Source of the DNA: an uncultured Pseudohongiella sp.
GTDB taxonomy: Bacteria; Pseudomonadota; Gammaproteobacteria; Pseudomonadales; Pseudohongiellaceae
Length of the DNA stretch: 64,000 nucleotides
Reading direction: 5' to 3'
NCBI GenBank assembly: GCA_951812715.1
Contig: OX638323.1
Location: forward strand, 2,894,577 to 2,958,576
Part shown: piece by piece, positions 33,672-43,404 of the stretch
How positions within the stretch are numbered: position 1 is the first letter of the stretch
How the letters are laid out: every line of letters starts with the position of its first letter
Notes under the pieces: generated by a model
Database searches by the model: none
What the model saw: only the letters and a program-made list of their open reading frames with translations
Told to the model about the DNA's origin: nothing
Translations under genes and position numbers: made by a program

Positions 33672-36600
33672 TCAAGGTTGCCAGGCTTCCGCCTCTGGTA
33701 TCCCGCTGCTGAACAGAATTTCAAGACTTTGGCCCACAGTGGCTCCCACCGTGTCCAGGGCGGGTAACTGAAGCGCTCCGGCCGATGCTTCCAGACCTTG
33801 ATCCGCGGCGGTTGCGGCAGTCCCGGCCGCGAACCGGGGATTCCGCAGAATGCCACGCACTTTTCCGGTTCGGTCGTTGCGCAGGATGGCCATCGGTTGG
33901 TCGCTGCCGGCGTCGAGCGTCGCCGAACCGCCGGGACCGGTCAGCGTGATGCTGGTCAGGCTTCCGCTCCAATCCGGCTCCACGGGCAATGCGAAAGCAA
34001 ACGAAGAACTTCCGTCACCGTCGGCGATCTCGGACATTGCGAAACTGAAGGCGAAAATCTCGTTGCCGGAGGCGTTTCGTCCGATGATCCGATAGGCTCC
34101 GGTAGAGTCGGGCAGCGCGGGTTTGGCGTCGACAACGAAGGCGGGGTTGAGGTGGGGAGCGCCCGTGGAGTCCGCCGCTCCCCACAAGAGCAGGGACCGG
34201 GCCGCGTCAGCGACCCGCGAGGCCTCTGTTCTTCCCTCTTCCCCAAGACGGAAGTGGGTGGCCTTTGTGAAATTGTAGTCGCCGACCCAATTGGGATCGC
34301 AATAGCTCATCAGATCGAACCGGCTTGGCGATACCAACTCGCCCGCGCGGAAGTCGTACCCATAGGCTCCGGTGGTTCCGTCGGCGTGGGGATACGCCGC
34401 GTCCAGGTTGCGGGCCCCGCCGCAAGGCGCGTGCGGAAGGCCAAAGTTGTGTCCGAATTCGTGTGCGATGGTGGAAGCATTCGGAACGGAAAAACTTGCA
34501 ACGCCTCCACCGAGTCCGGCGGCGCCGGCAATGTCTCCCGACATCATTCCCATGTAGTACCCGGTCTCCCCTTCCATGACCCGAATTGCCCTTGTCTCCG
34601 CAATCAGATGGTACGCATCGTTGCTTGAACTGAGTACCGGTTCGTGGGCGGTCACCGTCAGACCGCCCACCGGAAGCAATGTGCGCGTCTCATCGAGCAG
34701 TTCGTGCCCCTCGGGATCGGCGGCCATCCCGCTGACGGCACCCAACACCTCCGAATCCGATTTCTCCGTCCACAGAAACGGCACCAGCGTGAGGTCCAAA
34801 ACCGGCATGTCTCGAACATCGACAGCCATCCTGCCCGTAGCGGGGATCCGTCTCGCCACCCCCAGCGCGGCATCGAGCGTCCCGCCCGGGTCCACCTCGA
34901 CCACCATCTCCAGTCCTGGCTGAACCACGTCCGCCGGAACTGCGGCATTGACGGACGCCCTCAGGGATCCTTCGTTGACCTCGGTCGGGACGGGACCCGG
35001 AGCCGCGGGGATGTCGGCGGTGTGCACGAGGCCGCCGTTCCGGTAAAACGAGGCCCGCACCGGAGGGAGGGACTCGCTGTTCTCGCGACTGGCGGTTACA
35101 AAGACACGCAGCAGCGCCTCCTCGCCGGCGACGAGCGGGACCGGGAACTCGCGCGACTGGACTGCCTGAACGAGATACGCCGCGGCGGGCTCGCCCTCGC
35201 AAAAGGCCACCCGCCTAACCGCTACCCCTTCTAGCCATTCGAGTAACCCAGCGTCGGAGGGCGCGCATAGACCCGTGCCCTCGGCCTGCAACGTCTCAAG
35301 AGCCACGAGATTGGACAGGGCGGCAGGGAGGGTTCCGGAAATGTCGGCATTCGCCTGCAGCGCAAGCGTACGAAGCTGCATCAAGCCCCACAAACCCGGC
35401 GGCAGCGAGCCCGTAAATTCGTTGTAGCCGAGGTACAGCCGTTCCAGATTGACAAGGCCGCTAAACTCGGGCGGGATCCGGCCCGTCAGTTGATTCTTGG
35501 CGAGATTGAGTCCCCGTAGTTCGACCAGATTGGCGAGTTCGGGCGGAATTGGACCGCTGAGTTCGTTGGAGTACAGGTTCAGATCATCCAGATCGGCGAG
35601 GTCGCCGAGCTCAGGCGGAATGTGGCCCGTCAGGCCGTTGGCGGAAAGGTTGAGAATTTCCAGGTCTGAGAAGTTGCCGAGCTCAGGCGGAATTGAGCCG
35701 GTGAGATCGTTTTCGTGGAGCGACAAATTCCGCAGATTGACCAGACCGCCGAGTTCGGGAGGGATTGGTCCCGTCAGGTCGTTCTCGCCGAGATTCAAGT
35801 GTCGCAGATCGGCGAGATCGGCGAGATCGGCGGGAATAGGGCCCGTCAATCGGTCCCTGTAGAGGAACAGCACCTGCAAATGGGTCAAGTCGCCGAGTTC
35901 ACGCGGGATCCGGCCCGCCAGACCGTTTGCAACGAACGATATTCTTGTAACCCCGCCTTGGTCGTCGGCATCAACGCCGTTCCATTCTCCGAGCGGCGCG
36001 TCGGTAATCCAGTTTTCGTTATCAGTCCAGTTCGGTCCATTGGTGACATCATAAAGAAATTCAAGGATTTCACGATCCGATGGCCGTGCGCACTCCTCAC
36101 CCGTGCCCTCGTGGGACGGAACCGCGTTCAGCCAGTCTTGGAATAACGAGTCCACCGGCGCACACAAATCCGTGCCGGAATAGTGAAGCGCCTGGATGGA
36201 GAAGTTTGCTAGAGAAAGCGGAAAGCGACCGTTAAGGTTTGGGTTGCCGCCGATCTTCAGCTCCGTAATCTGAGTCAAACTCCCGAGACTCGCTGGGAGT
36301 CTCCCCGAGAGCCCGTTTTGCCCAAGGTCGAGCGCCGTTACACGACCCAGCGAGTCGGTTTGGACCCCATGCCGCTCGTCCAGGGCCAAACCGCTGATCC
36401 AACCTTCGGCATTTGTCCAGTCGGCACCACCCGTTAGCTCGAACAAGTAATCCAGTGCTTTCCGGTCGGACTCGTTGCATAGCACTCTCCACTCGGTCCG
36501 ATTTTCGATACTATGCAGCCATGCCATAAATGCGGAAACGCCGGACACGCAAAGATCTTTGTTTCCCGAAAAGTAGAAGTACTGAAGCCCGCTGAGTTGT

Positions 36601-39600
36601 AGAAAGGTTTGGGGAACCGAGCCGCTCAGTTCATTCGAGAACAGATGCAAAGCCGTCAGCGCGGTGAGATTTCCCAACTCCGTCGGAATTGGGCCGCTCA
36701 GTTTATTCCCGCCCAGATCCAAATTCGTCAGCGCGGTGAGATTGCCCAACTCCGCCGGAATTGGGCCGCTCAGTTCATTCGAGAACAAATGCAAAGCCGT
36801 CAGCGCGGTGAGATTTCCCAACTCCGTCGGAATTGGGCCGCTCAGTTCATTCCCGCCCAGATTCAAATTCGTCAGCGCGGTGAGATTGCCCAACTCCGCC
36901 GGAATTGGGCCGTTCAGTTCATTCGAGTACAGATGCAAAGCCGTCAGCGCGGTGAGATTTCCCAACTCCGTCGGAATTGGGCCGCTCAGTTCATTCCCGC
37001 CCAGATTCAAATTCGTCAGCGCGGTGAGATTGCCCAACTCCGCCGGAATTGGGCCGTTCAGTTCATTCGAGTACAGATGCAAAGCCGTCAGCGCGGTGAG
37101 ATTGCCCAACTCCGTCGGAATTGGGCCGCTCAGTTCATTCCCGCCCAGATTCAAATTCGTCAGCGCGGTGAGATTGCCCAACTCCGTCGGAATTGGGCCG
37201 CTCAGTTCATTCGAGGACAGATGCAAAGCCGTCAGCGCGGTGAGATTTCCCAACTCCGCCGGAATTGGGCCGCTCAATCGATTATGCCTAAGTTGGAGCG
37301 ATGTCAGTTCGGTTAATTCGCCCAACTCCGTCGGAATTGGGCCGCTCAGTTCATTCGAGTACAGAAGCAAAGCCGTCAGCGCGGTGAGATTTCCCAACTC
37401 CGTCGGAATTGGGCCGCTTAATTGATTGGCCCCAAGACCCAGATATGTCAATTTATTCAACGTCCCCAGTTCCGGAGGTATTGGGCCGCTTAGTTGATTG
37501 ATCCAAAGGCTCAGAGTCGTCAGGCTGCGGAGCGCTCCCAGTTCCGAAGGGATCGGGCCACTTAATTGATTGCCCCCTAGGCCTAGATACGTCAGATTGT
37601 GAAGTGCTCCCAGTTCCGAAGGTATTGGACCGCCTAATTGATTGGCCCCAAGACCCAGAAACATCAGGTTATGAAGCGCTCCCAGTTCCGAAGGTATCGG
37701 CCCGCTTAATTGATTGCCAGCAAGGCCCAGAGACGTCAGGCTACGGAGCGCTCCCAGTTCCGAAGGTATCGGCCCGCTTAATTGATTGCCAGCAAGATTC
37801 AGAGACGTCAGGCTACGGAGCGCTCCCAGTTCTGAAGGTATCGGGCCACTCAGTTCGTTACTGCTCAAGTTCAGGTTGATTAACGCGCTCAGTTCACCAA
37901 GATGGGGAGGGATATCGCCTTTGAGCTCGCGTCCACGCAAACTAATGTTGTAGATCCGTGAGCCGGAAACCCCAACCCCATCCCATGTATCCAGCTTCAC
38001 CTGATCGCCCGAACCCCATTGGCGAATCACATTGTCTTCCGCATTCAGGCCGGTCTCGATCAGTGCGTTGGCGAAGCCAACCAGCGACTGGCAGTCGCTA
38101 ACCAGTTCCGGGTCGCCATTGGGATTGTTGACGAAACTGCCATTGCTGCAACCGTTGACGTTGAGCAGGGATTCCGACGTTATCGGAACGATCACCCTTA
38201 TGTTGAATTCGAGGGTATCGGCGTCGAGGTCGATATCCCTTGCGCTGTAGGACATGGTGTACACGCCGGTTGCAGACGGCGCGCCACTGAGTTGCCGTGT
38301 TTCACTGTCGAATTCCAGCCCGGGCACTTCCGGCTCCAGCAGGTAGACGATTGGCGCATCGCCGCCAAAGGCCGCCGGCAGTTGCAGCGGTTCGATCTCC
38401 TTGCCGAGCGCGTAGGTCTGATCCGGCGGCGCGCTGACATCAGCGAAGCTCGGTGACGCGGGGGGTTCCACAATCGAGATTTCGAACTGATGTGTGTCGC
38501 TGTCGCCATCGGCGTCTTCGACCAGGTAGTGCATTTTGTACACTTCCGCCGCTGTCGGCGTGCCGGTCAGTTGGCGCGTGACTGCATCGAAGCGCAATCC
38601 GGGCACCGCCGGCTCAAGGGAGTAGCGCAGCGGCGCATTGCCGCCAAAAGCCGCCGGCAATTGCAGTGGTTCGATGGGCGTGTCGCGCGGGTACACTTCC
38701 TTTTGCGGGAACGATATGTTGCCGAAATCCGGCGCCAGATCCGGCTCCAGCTCGATCGAGGAAAAAATGGTGGGCGGCAGCGCCGCGAAGACGGCGCCAC
38801 TGAGCGACAGCGATATGGCATCGACTTCCGGGTCGCAGAAAACCGCCGCCTCTCCGCCGGGGAATTCGTCCACCCGATCAAACAAGTCCGCGAGAAATCG
38901 CAAGGCGGTGGATTTCGCGGCAATCGGCACGGACTGTCTGCCTGCGTTTCCGCCCTCGTGGTCATTCAGCTCGATGGTGCAGGAAGCCCCGGTATCCGCA
39001 TCGTTAGTGAAAACCAGCGCCAATCTTCCGGCTTGCGGCACGACCGGAAACGCGAAGCTCCCCGCCGTCCGCGAACTGGGGATGACCGCCATGCCGACCG
39101 GGCTGCCTTGCGCGCTCACGGACAGCAGATTCAAGGCGGTCGCGGGTTGGTCGCAGTCGAGCGTGGCGTAGCCGAAGGCGAGCGCTTGCTCGCCGCTGCC
39201 GAGCATTGACAAGGTATCGCCCTGGTCCGCGAGTTCCAGCGTGGCGCCGGACCCGGTGGCCGTTACGTCGCCAGAGTTTGTGAATCTGCCGCTGTCCAGC
39301 CCGGCCCCGAGCAGATTCATGGTGCATTGGTTGGCCGTTTCCGCGAGATTCGTCACCAGCAGTTGGGACTGGAATCCATCGCCATCGACAATAAGAGGCA
39401 GGATGTGGGAGGCTTGCGCGGTATTGCCGCTGTCCAGGGAAATCGCCGGCAGCGCGGTGAAGGTGGCGCCATTGAGGGGAAGTCCGAGCACCGCGATTGC
39501 CTCATTGCAGGACAGCGTGACGACGCCGGTATCGAATCCGTCCGGGATTGGAATGAGATCACCGAGAAACTGCAAGGCGGTTGATTGCGCGGGCAAGGCA

Positions 39601-40187
39601 ACGTTTCCCCCGCCCGCGCTTGCGCCTTCGGCGTCTTCCAGCTCGACGGCGCAGGCGGCGGCAACGCTGTTGTCGTTGGAAAAGAGCAGACCTAGCCGGC
39701 CCAGCCGCGGCAGCACCGGAAACTGGAACTCCCTGCCGGCCTGTGCGCTTTCCAGCGTGGTCGTGGCTATGGGCGAACCGTTATCGCTCAAGGTAAGCAG
39801 CATCCGGGCAACCACGGGTTCCGCGCATTCCAGGGTTGCGTAGCCGAATGCGAGCGCTTGCTCCGCGGTACTGATCAGGGTCAGGCTGGCGCCGGCGCCG
39901 AGCAGATCGATGGTCGCGCCCGCGCCCGCCGCCGTCACCACATCGTTGGCTTCGAATATGCCGGTATCGAGATTCGGCCCTTGCAGCGCGAGCGCGCACT
40001 GGTTCGCCGCGTCGGCTGCATTGGTCAGGAACAGATAGGATCGGAAGCCACCGCCGTCGGCAACCAAGGGAAAGAAATGTTCCCGGTTCGCGGTCTCGTC
40101 AGGCAGTTGCCCGGCAGCCGGCAGGGCCGCCAGCAAGGCAAAGGCGGAAAGTATGCGTTTGTTCAACGAGATCATTCCTTGTATCAA
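33672..40187 (-). CDS. giant secreted leucine-rich-repeat metalloprotease
   Basis: This 2171-residue exported protein is a mosaic. After a signal peptide (RILSAFALLAALPAAG) come two tandem related domains of about 225 residues, each with a LALQGPNLDTG-type strand and SLTLISTAEQALAFGYA. Two Ig/cadherin-like domains follow (EPLQLPAAFGG in each). Then there is a long plant-type LRR array (consensus LTALTxLxLxxNELSGPIPxELGN), and two shorter LRR blocks each introduced by a DRE(I)LxFLYDVTNGPNWTDN-type cap. Near residue 1909 is a zinc metalloprotease motif, HEFGHNFGLPH, with HAPCGG and a later MSYCDPNW. A C-terminal domain shared with the neighbour gene ends the protein. The start is probably TTG at 40187 after AAAGGAAAG; ATG 40175 is an alternative. 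Confidence 0.82.
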   Translation of the reverse strand: MIQGMISLNKRILSAFALLAALPAAGQLPDETANREHFFPLVADGGGFRSYLFLTNAADAANQCALALQGPNLDTGIFEANDVVTAAGAGATIDLLGAGASLTLISTAEQALAFGYATLECAEPVVARMLLTLSDNGSPIATTTLESAQAGREFQFPVLPRLGRLGLLFSNDNSVAAACAVELEDAEGASAGGGNVALPAQSTALQFLGDLIPIPDGFDTGVVTLSCNEAIAVLGLPLNGATFTALPAISLDSGNTAQASHILPLIVDGDGFQSQLLVTNLAETANQCTMNLLGAGLDSGRFTNSGDVTATGSGATLELADQGDTLSMLGSGEQALAFGYATLDCDQPATALNLLSVSAQGSPVGMAVIPSSRTAGSFAFPVVPQAGRLALVFTNDADTGASCTIELNDHEGGNAGRQSVPIAAKSTALRFLADLFDRVDEFPGGEAAVFCDPEVDAISLSLSGAVFAALPPTIFSSIELEPDLAPDFGNISFPQKEVYPRDTPIEPLQLPAAFGGNAPLRYSLEPAVPGLRFDAVTRQLTGTPTAAEVYKMHYLVEDADGDSDTHQFEISIVEPPASPSFADVSAPPDQTYALGKEIEPLQLPAAFGGDAPIVYLLEPEVPGLEFDSETRQLSGAPSATGVYTMSYSARDIDLDADTLEFNIRVIVPITSESLLNVNGCSNGSFVNNPNGDPELVSDCQSLVGFANALIETGLNAEDNVIRQWGSGDQVKLDTWDGVGVSGSRIYNISLRGRELKGDIPPHLGELSALINLNLSSNELSGPIPSELGALRSLTSLNLAGNQLSGPIPSELGALRSLTSLGLAGNQLSGPIPSELGALHNLMFLGLGANQLGGPIPSELGALHNLTYLGLGGNQLSGPIPSELGALRSLTTLSLWINQLSGPIPPELGTLNKLTYLGLGANQLSGPIPTELGNLTALTALLLYSNELSGPIPTELGELTELTSLQLRHNRLSGPIPAELGNLTALTALHLSSNELSGPIPTELGNLTALTNLNLGGNELSGPIPTELGNLTALTALHLYSNELNGPIPAELGNLTALTNLNLGGNELSGPIPTELGNLTALTALHLYSNELNGPIPAELGNLTALTNLNLGGNELSGPIPTELGNLTALTALHLFSNELSGPIPAELGNLTALTNLDLGGNKLSGPIPTELGNLTALTALHLFSNELSGSVPQTFLQLSGLQYFYFSGNKDLCVSGVSAFMAWLHSIENRTEWRVLCNESDRKALDYLFELTGGADWTNAEGWISGLALDERHGVQTDSLGRVTALDLGQNGLSGRLPASLGSLTQITELKIGGNPNLNGRFPLSLANFSIQALHYSGTDLCAPVDSLFQDWLNAVPSHEGTGEECARPSDREILEFLYDVTNGPNWTDNENWITDAPLGEWNGVDADDQGGVTRISFVANGLAGRIPRELGDLTHLQVLFLYRDRLTGPIPADLADLADLRHLNLGENDLTGPIPPELGGLVNLRNLSLHENDLTGSIPPELGNFSDLEILNLSANGLTGHIPPELGDLADLDDLNLYSNELSGPIPPELANLVELRGLNLAKNQLTGRIPPEFSGLVNLERLYLGYNEFTGSLPPGLWGLMQLRTLALQANADISGTLPAALSNLVALETLQAEGTGLCAPSDAGLLEWLEGVAVRRVAFCEGEPAAAYLVQAVQSREFPVPLVAGEEALLRVFVTASRENSESLPPVRASFYRNGGLVHTADIPAAPGPVPTEVNEGSLRASVNAAVPADVVQPGLEMVVEVDPGGTLDAALGVARRIPATGRMAVDVRDMPVLDLTLVPFLWTEKSDSEVLGAVSGMAADPEGHELLDETRTLLPVGGLTVTAHEPVLSSSNDAYHLIAETRAIRVMEGETGYYMGMMSGDIAGAAGLGGGVASFSVPNASTIAHEFGHNFGLPHAPCGGARNLDAAYPHADGTTGAYGYDFRAGELVSPSRFDLMSYCDPNWVGDYNFTKATHFRLGEEGRTEASRVADAARSLLLWGAADSTGAPHLNPAFVVDAKPALPDSTGAYRIIGRNASGNEIFAFSFAMSEIADGDGSSSFAFALPVEPDWSGSLTSITLTGPGGSATLDAGSDQPMAILRNDRTGKVRGILRNPRFAAGTAATAADQGLEASAGALQLPALDTVGATVGQSLEILFSSGIPEAEAWQP
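36625..37345 (-). repeat. five 144-bp tandem repeats inside the LRR coding region
   Basis: Nearly identical 144-bp units (two 24-residue LRRs each) recur at steps of exactly 144 bp, as seen from the recurring GATGCAAAGCC at about 36643, 36787, 36931, 37075 and 37219. Differences are mostly single bases. The array keeps open frames on both strands, which explains long antisense frames here. Confidence 0.9.
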
Positions 40188-40451
40188 TCTTTCCTTTGCG
40201 TCAACTCCGGCAGGTTTGTCGCGCTACTGATCGGCTTCGGATTCCGGTGCGGCCAATTAGCGAATTTCCGATCCTTTAACCCGGCGGGGCTTGAATGCCA
40301 GAGGGGAAGCTCATTGACAGATCGGTGAGATCGATTCTTCGTACTCCCACCGCCAAGCCTGTAACTTTCTTTGTCATCTGTCAAATCTCAGCCTTGTCCA
40401 ATGCGAAATAATTGTGAAGCGGGAGATCGATTCCAACGCGAAGTGACGGTG

Positions 40452-40622
40452 AATACGACGCTCGAAAGCTCGGACTGTACTTCCATTCAGGCGCGCGTCC
40501 GGCGCATTGTGAAGGAAAGATGCGAAGATAATGCGCGGCCGATTCCCAGGCTGATGCCGTTCCGTGCCGGAGTTGAACTGGATGGTAAAACAGCCGCAAA
40601 ACAGCCACTGTGCCCTTTGATC
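40452..40622 (+). pseudogene. RAYT transposase internal fragment
   Basis: The frame reads TLESSDCTSIQARVRRIVK and RPIPRLMPFRAGVELDGKTA, matching residues of the intact transposase around 31983-32141 with point differences. It is fused at its right end to the 564-bp repeat. No catalytic part is present. Confidence 0.8.
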
Positions 40623-40625
40623 TGG

Positions 40626-41189
40626 CAGACGCCGGGATAGACTGGCGCCCCGGCGGACCTGGCCACTTCGACTACACCCTTGTCGAGCCCCGGCGAAACG
40701 ATTAAGCTCGCTCCCGCGTTGAGCGCCGCTTCGGCCTGCGCGGCCGACAACACCGGCCCGCTCCCGCGACCGCCTCGGGCGCTTCCCGCGCAACCGCGCC
40801 CAGGCAATCGAGCGCGGCATCGCTGCGAAACAGCACTTCGATGATGGATTTGCCGCCGGTCGCGAGAACCTGCGAAGCGCGGATAGCCGTGTCCGCGTCT
40901 TCCGCCTGGACAAGGGCGATCAGCGGCGCCTGTTGGAGCAGACCGTCGATTTCATTCTTCATGATGAGTGAATCCTTCCCTCGCCGTCATTCTGCGCGGA
41001 GCGAAATGGGTGAAGGCAAGCGCTTGCAAAGCGTAAGCTTCGCGCGCAGCCGTAACGGCGCGGAGCTATGCTCCGCGACTGGAGCGCAGAATTTCCTGCT
41101 CCTTGCCGCATGAGGGCCACAATGGGAATTGCCGAAACTGTTGGCTTGGCGTCATCGCGTTCAAGCGATAATGGGATCTTTTGCCTTAT
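40626..41189 (+). repeat. 564-bp direct repeat, right copy
   Basis: Second copy of 30674-31237, same orientation. It carries a truncated eda and the REP-like block, and ends 7 bp before the stop codon of the PL6 lyase gene. Recombination between the copies could delete or amplify the 9.4 kb between them. Confidence 0.85.
40632..40962 (-). pseudogene. eda: KDPG aldolase (eda), truncated copy 2
   Basis: This is the N-terminal half only: LIALVQAEDADTAIRAS and GGKSIIEVLFRSD, then the same one-base loss before VLSAAQAEAALNAGA as in copy 1, then IVSPGLDKGVVE. The gene stops where it joins the transposase fragment. It follows the PL6 lyase gene on the same strand, so an intact ancestor may have been the next gene of that operon. 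Confidence 0.82.
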
Positions 41190-41196
41190 TATCGCG

Positions 41197-43392
41197 TCAC
41201 CGTGGTACGAATTCGGTCAGGACCGGTTCCGCCGTTCCGGCAAAGCGGTTGCTCGACATGGTGGTAACCGGTTCGCCCACGATATGGGTTACGCGCACCG
41301 GTTGGCTGTCCACGAACTCGTTGTCGGCGATATCCGCGGCCTGCACGCCGTGCAGCCGGACCGATGCCGCGGATTTGTTGCGAGATCCGAAACCTACCGA
41401 CTCCAGTGACGAAGACCACAATTCGAAGTGCGGGCCGAAAGTGCTTTCGTCGGTTCCGCCCCGGTAGATGTCGGCCACGGCGCCTTCGATGTTGCGGAAG
41501 CTCGATCCGGTGATCGAAATGTATTCGCCATTGTAGAGACCAAGGTCGTCGATTTCCCTGTTCAACGGGAGAATGTGCCCTGTGATATCGCTGAAACTCG
41601 AGTCGGCAATTTCGATCCGGTCAGCAAACGTGTGTTTCGAAGAGGTAAAGAAATTGAAGGAATGATTCGTGTTGAGATCCTCAACGGTCGCGTTCCTGAC
41701 AATCAGCATGAAATTGTTCAGCATCGAATACCTGCTGGTTCGAATGGCGGAATTCCCGGCAACATCGGGCGCCGCCCTTCCGGAAATGGTTACGCCATCC
41801 AGTTTCAGGCTGCCGCCGTCGACAAGTTCGAACAAGGCGGTGCGCTCAAACTCGACGGTAGCCGTTCCCCTGACTGCCTGAACCGTGAGCGGGCGGTCCA
41901 CCACGATAGTCTTCGTTGCCAGATAATCGCCCGGCGCCATGGTGATCACGTCGCCGGCATCTGCGCCGGCAGCCGCATCCGTAAGCGTATCCAGACCGGG
42001 TTCGATGTCGATGGTCTCACCGGTATCGAAGCGGTTGTCCGGGCCGGGCTTGGGATACCAGGATACGCCGGTATTCGTCCGGTCAAGAACTTGAAGGTCC
42101 CGGGACACGCCCGCATCGGCAAGCGCCTCGTCCACGGGATACAGTAGACCGTTGGCTGCCCTGCGAAGTTCAAATCCGGAATTGTCGAAGCCATCAGCGA
42201 GCGGTGAATCTTCAACTCCGTTGAGCGCGTTCGCGTGGAAATCAATGCCGCTGATGTCGTCATGAACGGTGATGATATTGCGCCGGTCTTCGTTGTGGAT
42301 CAGGTTTGATCTGAACACGCTGTTGACCGGCGTCGCCGAACGCTCCTCGTCGCTGCCCGCCGCAAGTTCGACGTGGTCGCTGTCGATGATCGTGTTGTTC
42401 TCGATCAACGCGTTATCGACTTGGAAGTAACGGTTGATCGGCGAGTCCGGCACGCCGTTCATGACCACGAACGCGCCGCCAAACCGGTGGCCCGTCAATC
42501 CATGGAGGTAGTTGTTGCGCACGATCTGGTCGAAGTTTATGACGCGAATGCCGCCGGTGTGATCCACGCCGTTGCCCAGGAACACATTGTTTTCCACGAG
42601 ATTGCCGTTGCCGTGCCGGAATGTGAGCGTCCCGCGCGATTCGACGAACAGGTTGCCCCGCAGCGTATTGCCGCCGGACTTGATCGAGATGATCTCGAGC
42701 TCCCCGTTGCACCGGTCGAAGAAATTGTTTTCGACCACGGTCAGCGAGTCCGTCAGGGAATACTGGCTGGTGCCTATCCTCAAGGTCTCGCCGCCGTTGG
42801 AGCCGAGGACCGGCCGGGGCCCGAAGTAGTTATGGTCGATGCGGTGACGGTTTTGCTGACTTTCCTCGCTGTCCAGCCGCACCGCCATCGTTACGCCGGC
42901 GTTACTCTTGCCCACCAGGTGGTTGTGGTCGAAGCGGTTGTTCTTGCCGTACATCATGACCCAGAAATCGGTCTCCTGGCGTTCCGGGTTGTTGAAGTGG
43001 TCGATGACTGTCTCGGTCACGCGCGAGTGATACGCCAGGTCGCTCCGGGTGCGCCGGAACGAGATCACCGTGTTGGTGGGTGTGTAGCCGTCGCGGAATA
43101 CCAGTCCGGAGACGACGAGGTATTCCCCGGCCATGCGCAGGTTCGACTGGCCCGTAATGAATACCTCGCCCTTGGTCTCGGCCGTGAGCGTGATGGGATT
43201 GTCGGGCTCTCCATTTCCCGTGAAGAGAATCTCGAAATCCCGCCATTCGCCGTCAGCGAGTACGATCGTGTCGCCGGGCTCCAAAGCCTCGACGGCATTT
43301 TCGTACTCTTCCTGCGTGCTGACGAGCAGCGTCTCGGCAAACCCGGTCTGGCTCAGTATGAAAGTCAGTACGGTCAGCGTGATTCGAATCAT
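41197..43392 (-). CDS. PL6-family alginate lyase
   Basis: This 731-residue protein has a signal peptide (MIRITLTVLTFILSQTGFA) and a parallel beta-helix with the PL6/chondroitinase-B pattern: DTIVLADGEWRDFEI, NPITLTAETKGEVFITG, NGGETLRIG (calcium-site residues), EIISIKSGGN (catalytic lysine) and TLTFRHGNGN (catalytic arginine). A second, shorter beta-helix domain follows (from about 440), as in two-domain PL6 enzymes. It would cut alginate outside the inner membrane by beta-elimination. It lies 12 bp behind a TonB receptor gene. Confidence 0.92.
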   Translation of the reverse strand: MIRITLTVLTFILSQTGFAETLLVSTQEEYENAVEALEPGDTIVLADGEWRDFEILFTGNGEPDNPITLTAETKGEVFITGQSNLRMAGEYLVVSGLVFRDGYTPTNTVISFRRTRSDLAYHSRVTETVIDHFNNPERQETDFWVMMYGKNNRFDHNHLVGKSNAGVTMAVRLDSEESQQNRHRIDHNYFGPRPVLGSNGGETLRIGTSQYSLTDSLTVVENNFFDRCNGELEIISIKSGGNTLRGNLFVESRGTLTFRHGNGNLVENNVFLGNGVDHTGGIRVINFDQIVRNNYLHGLTGHRFGGAFVVMNGVPDSPINRYFQVDNALIENNTIIDSDHVELAAGSDEERSATPVNSVFRSNLIHNEDRRNIITVHDDISGIDFHANALNGVEDSPLADGFDNSGFELRRAANGLLYPVDEALADAGVSRDLQVLDRTNTGVSWYPKPGPDNRFDTGETIDIEPGLDTLTDAAAGADAGDVITMAPGDYLATKTIVVDRPLTVQAVRGTATVEFERTALFELVDGGSLKLDGVTISGRAAPDVAGNSAIRTSRYSMLNNFMLIVRNATVEDLNTNHSFNFFTSSKHTFADRIEIADSSFSDITGHILPLNREIDDLGLYNGEYISITGSSFRNIEGAVADIYRGGTDESTFGPHFELWSSSLESVGFGSRNKSAASVRLHGVQAADIADNEFVDSQPVRVTHIVGEPVTTMSSNRFAGTAEPVLTEFVPR

Positions 43393-43404
43393 CGATTTCC
43401 CAAC

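Noticed and set aside
36609..37425. Two long plus-strand frames of 235 and 253 residues (RNWAAQFI- and NSVGIGPLSSF-type repeats)
   Set aside because: They are the antisense image of the 144-bp LRR repeats; a period divisible by three keeps several frames open.
40188..40450. Possible riboswitch upstream of the giant LRR gene (GGTGGGAGTAC with later CTCACC)
   Set aside because: The stretch did not match any riboswitch consensus I know; nothing else is seen in it.
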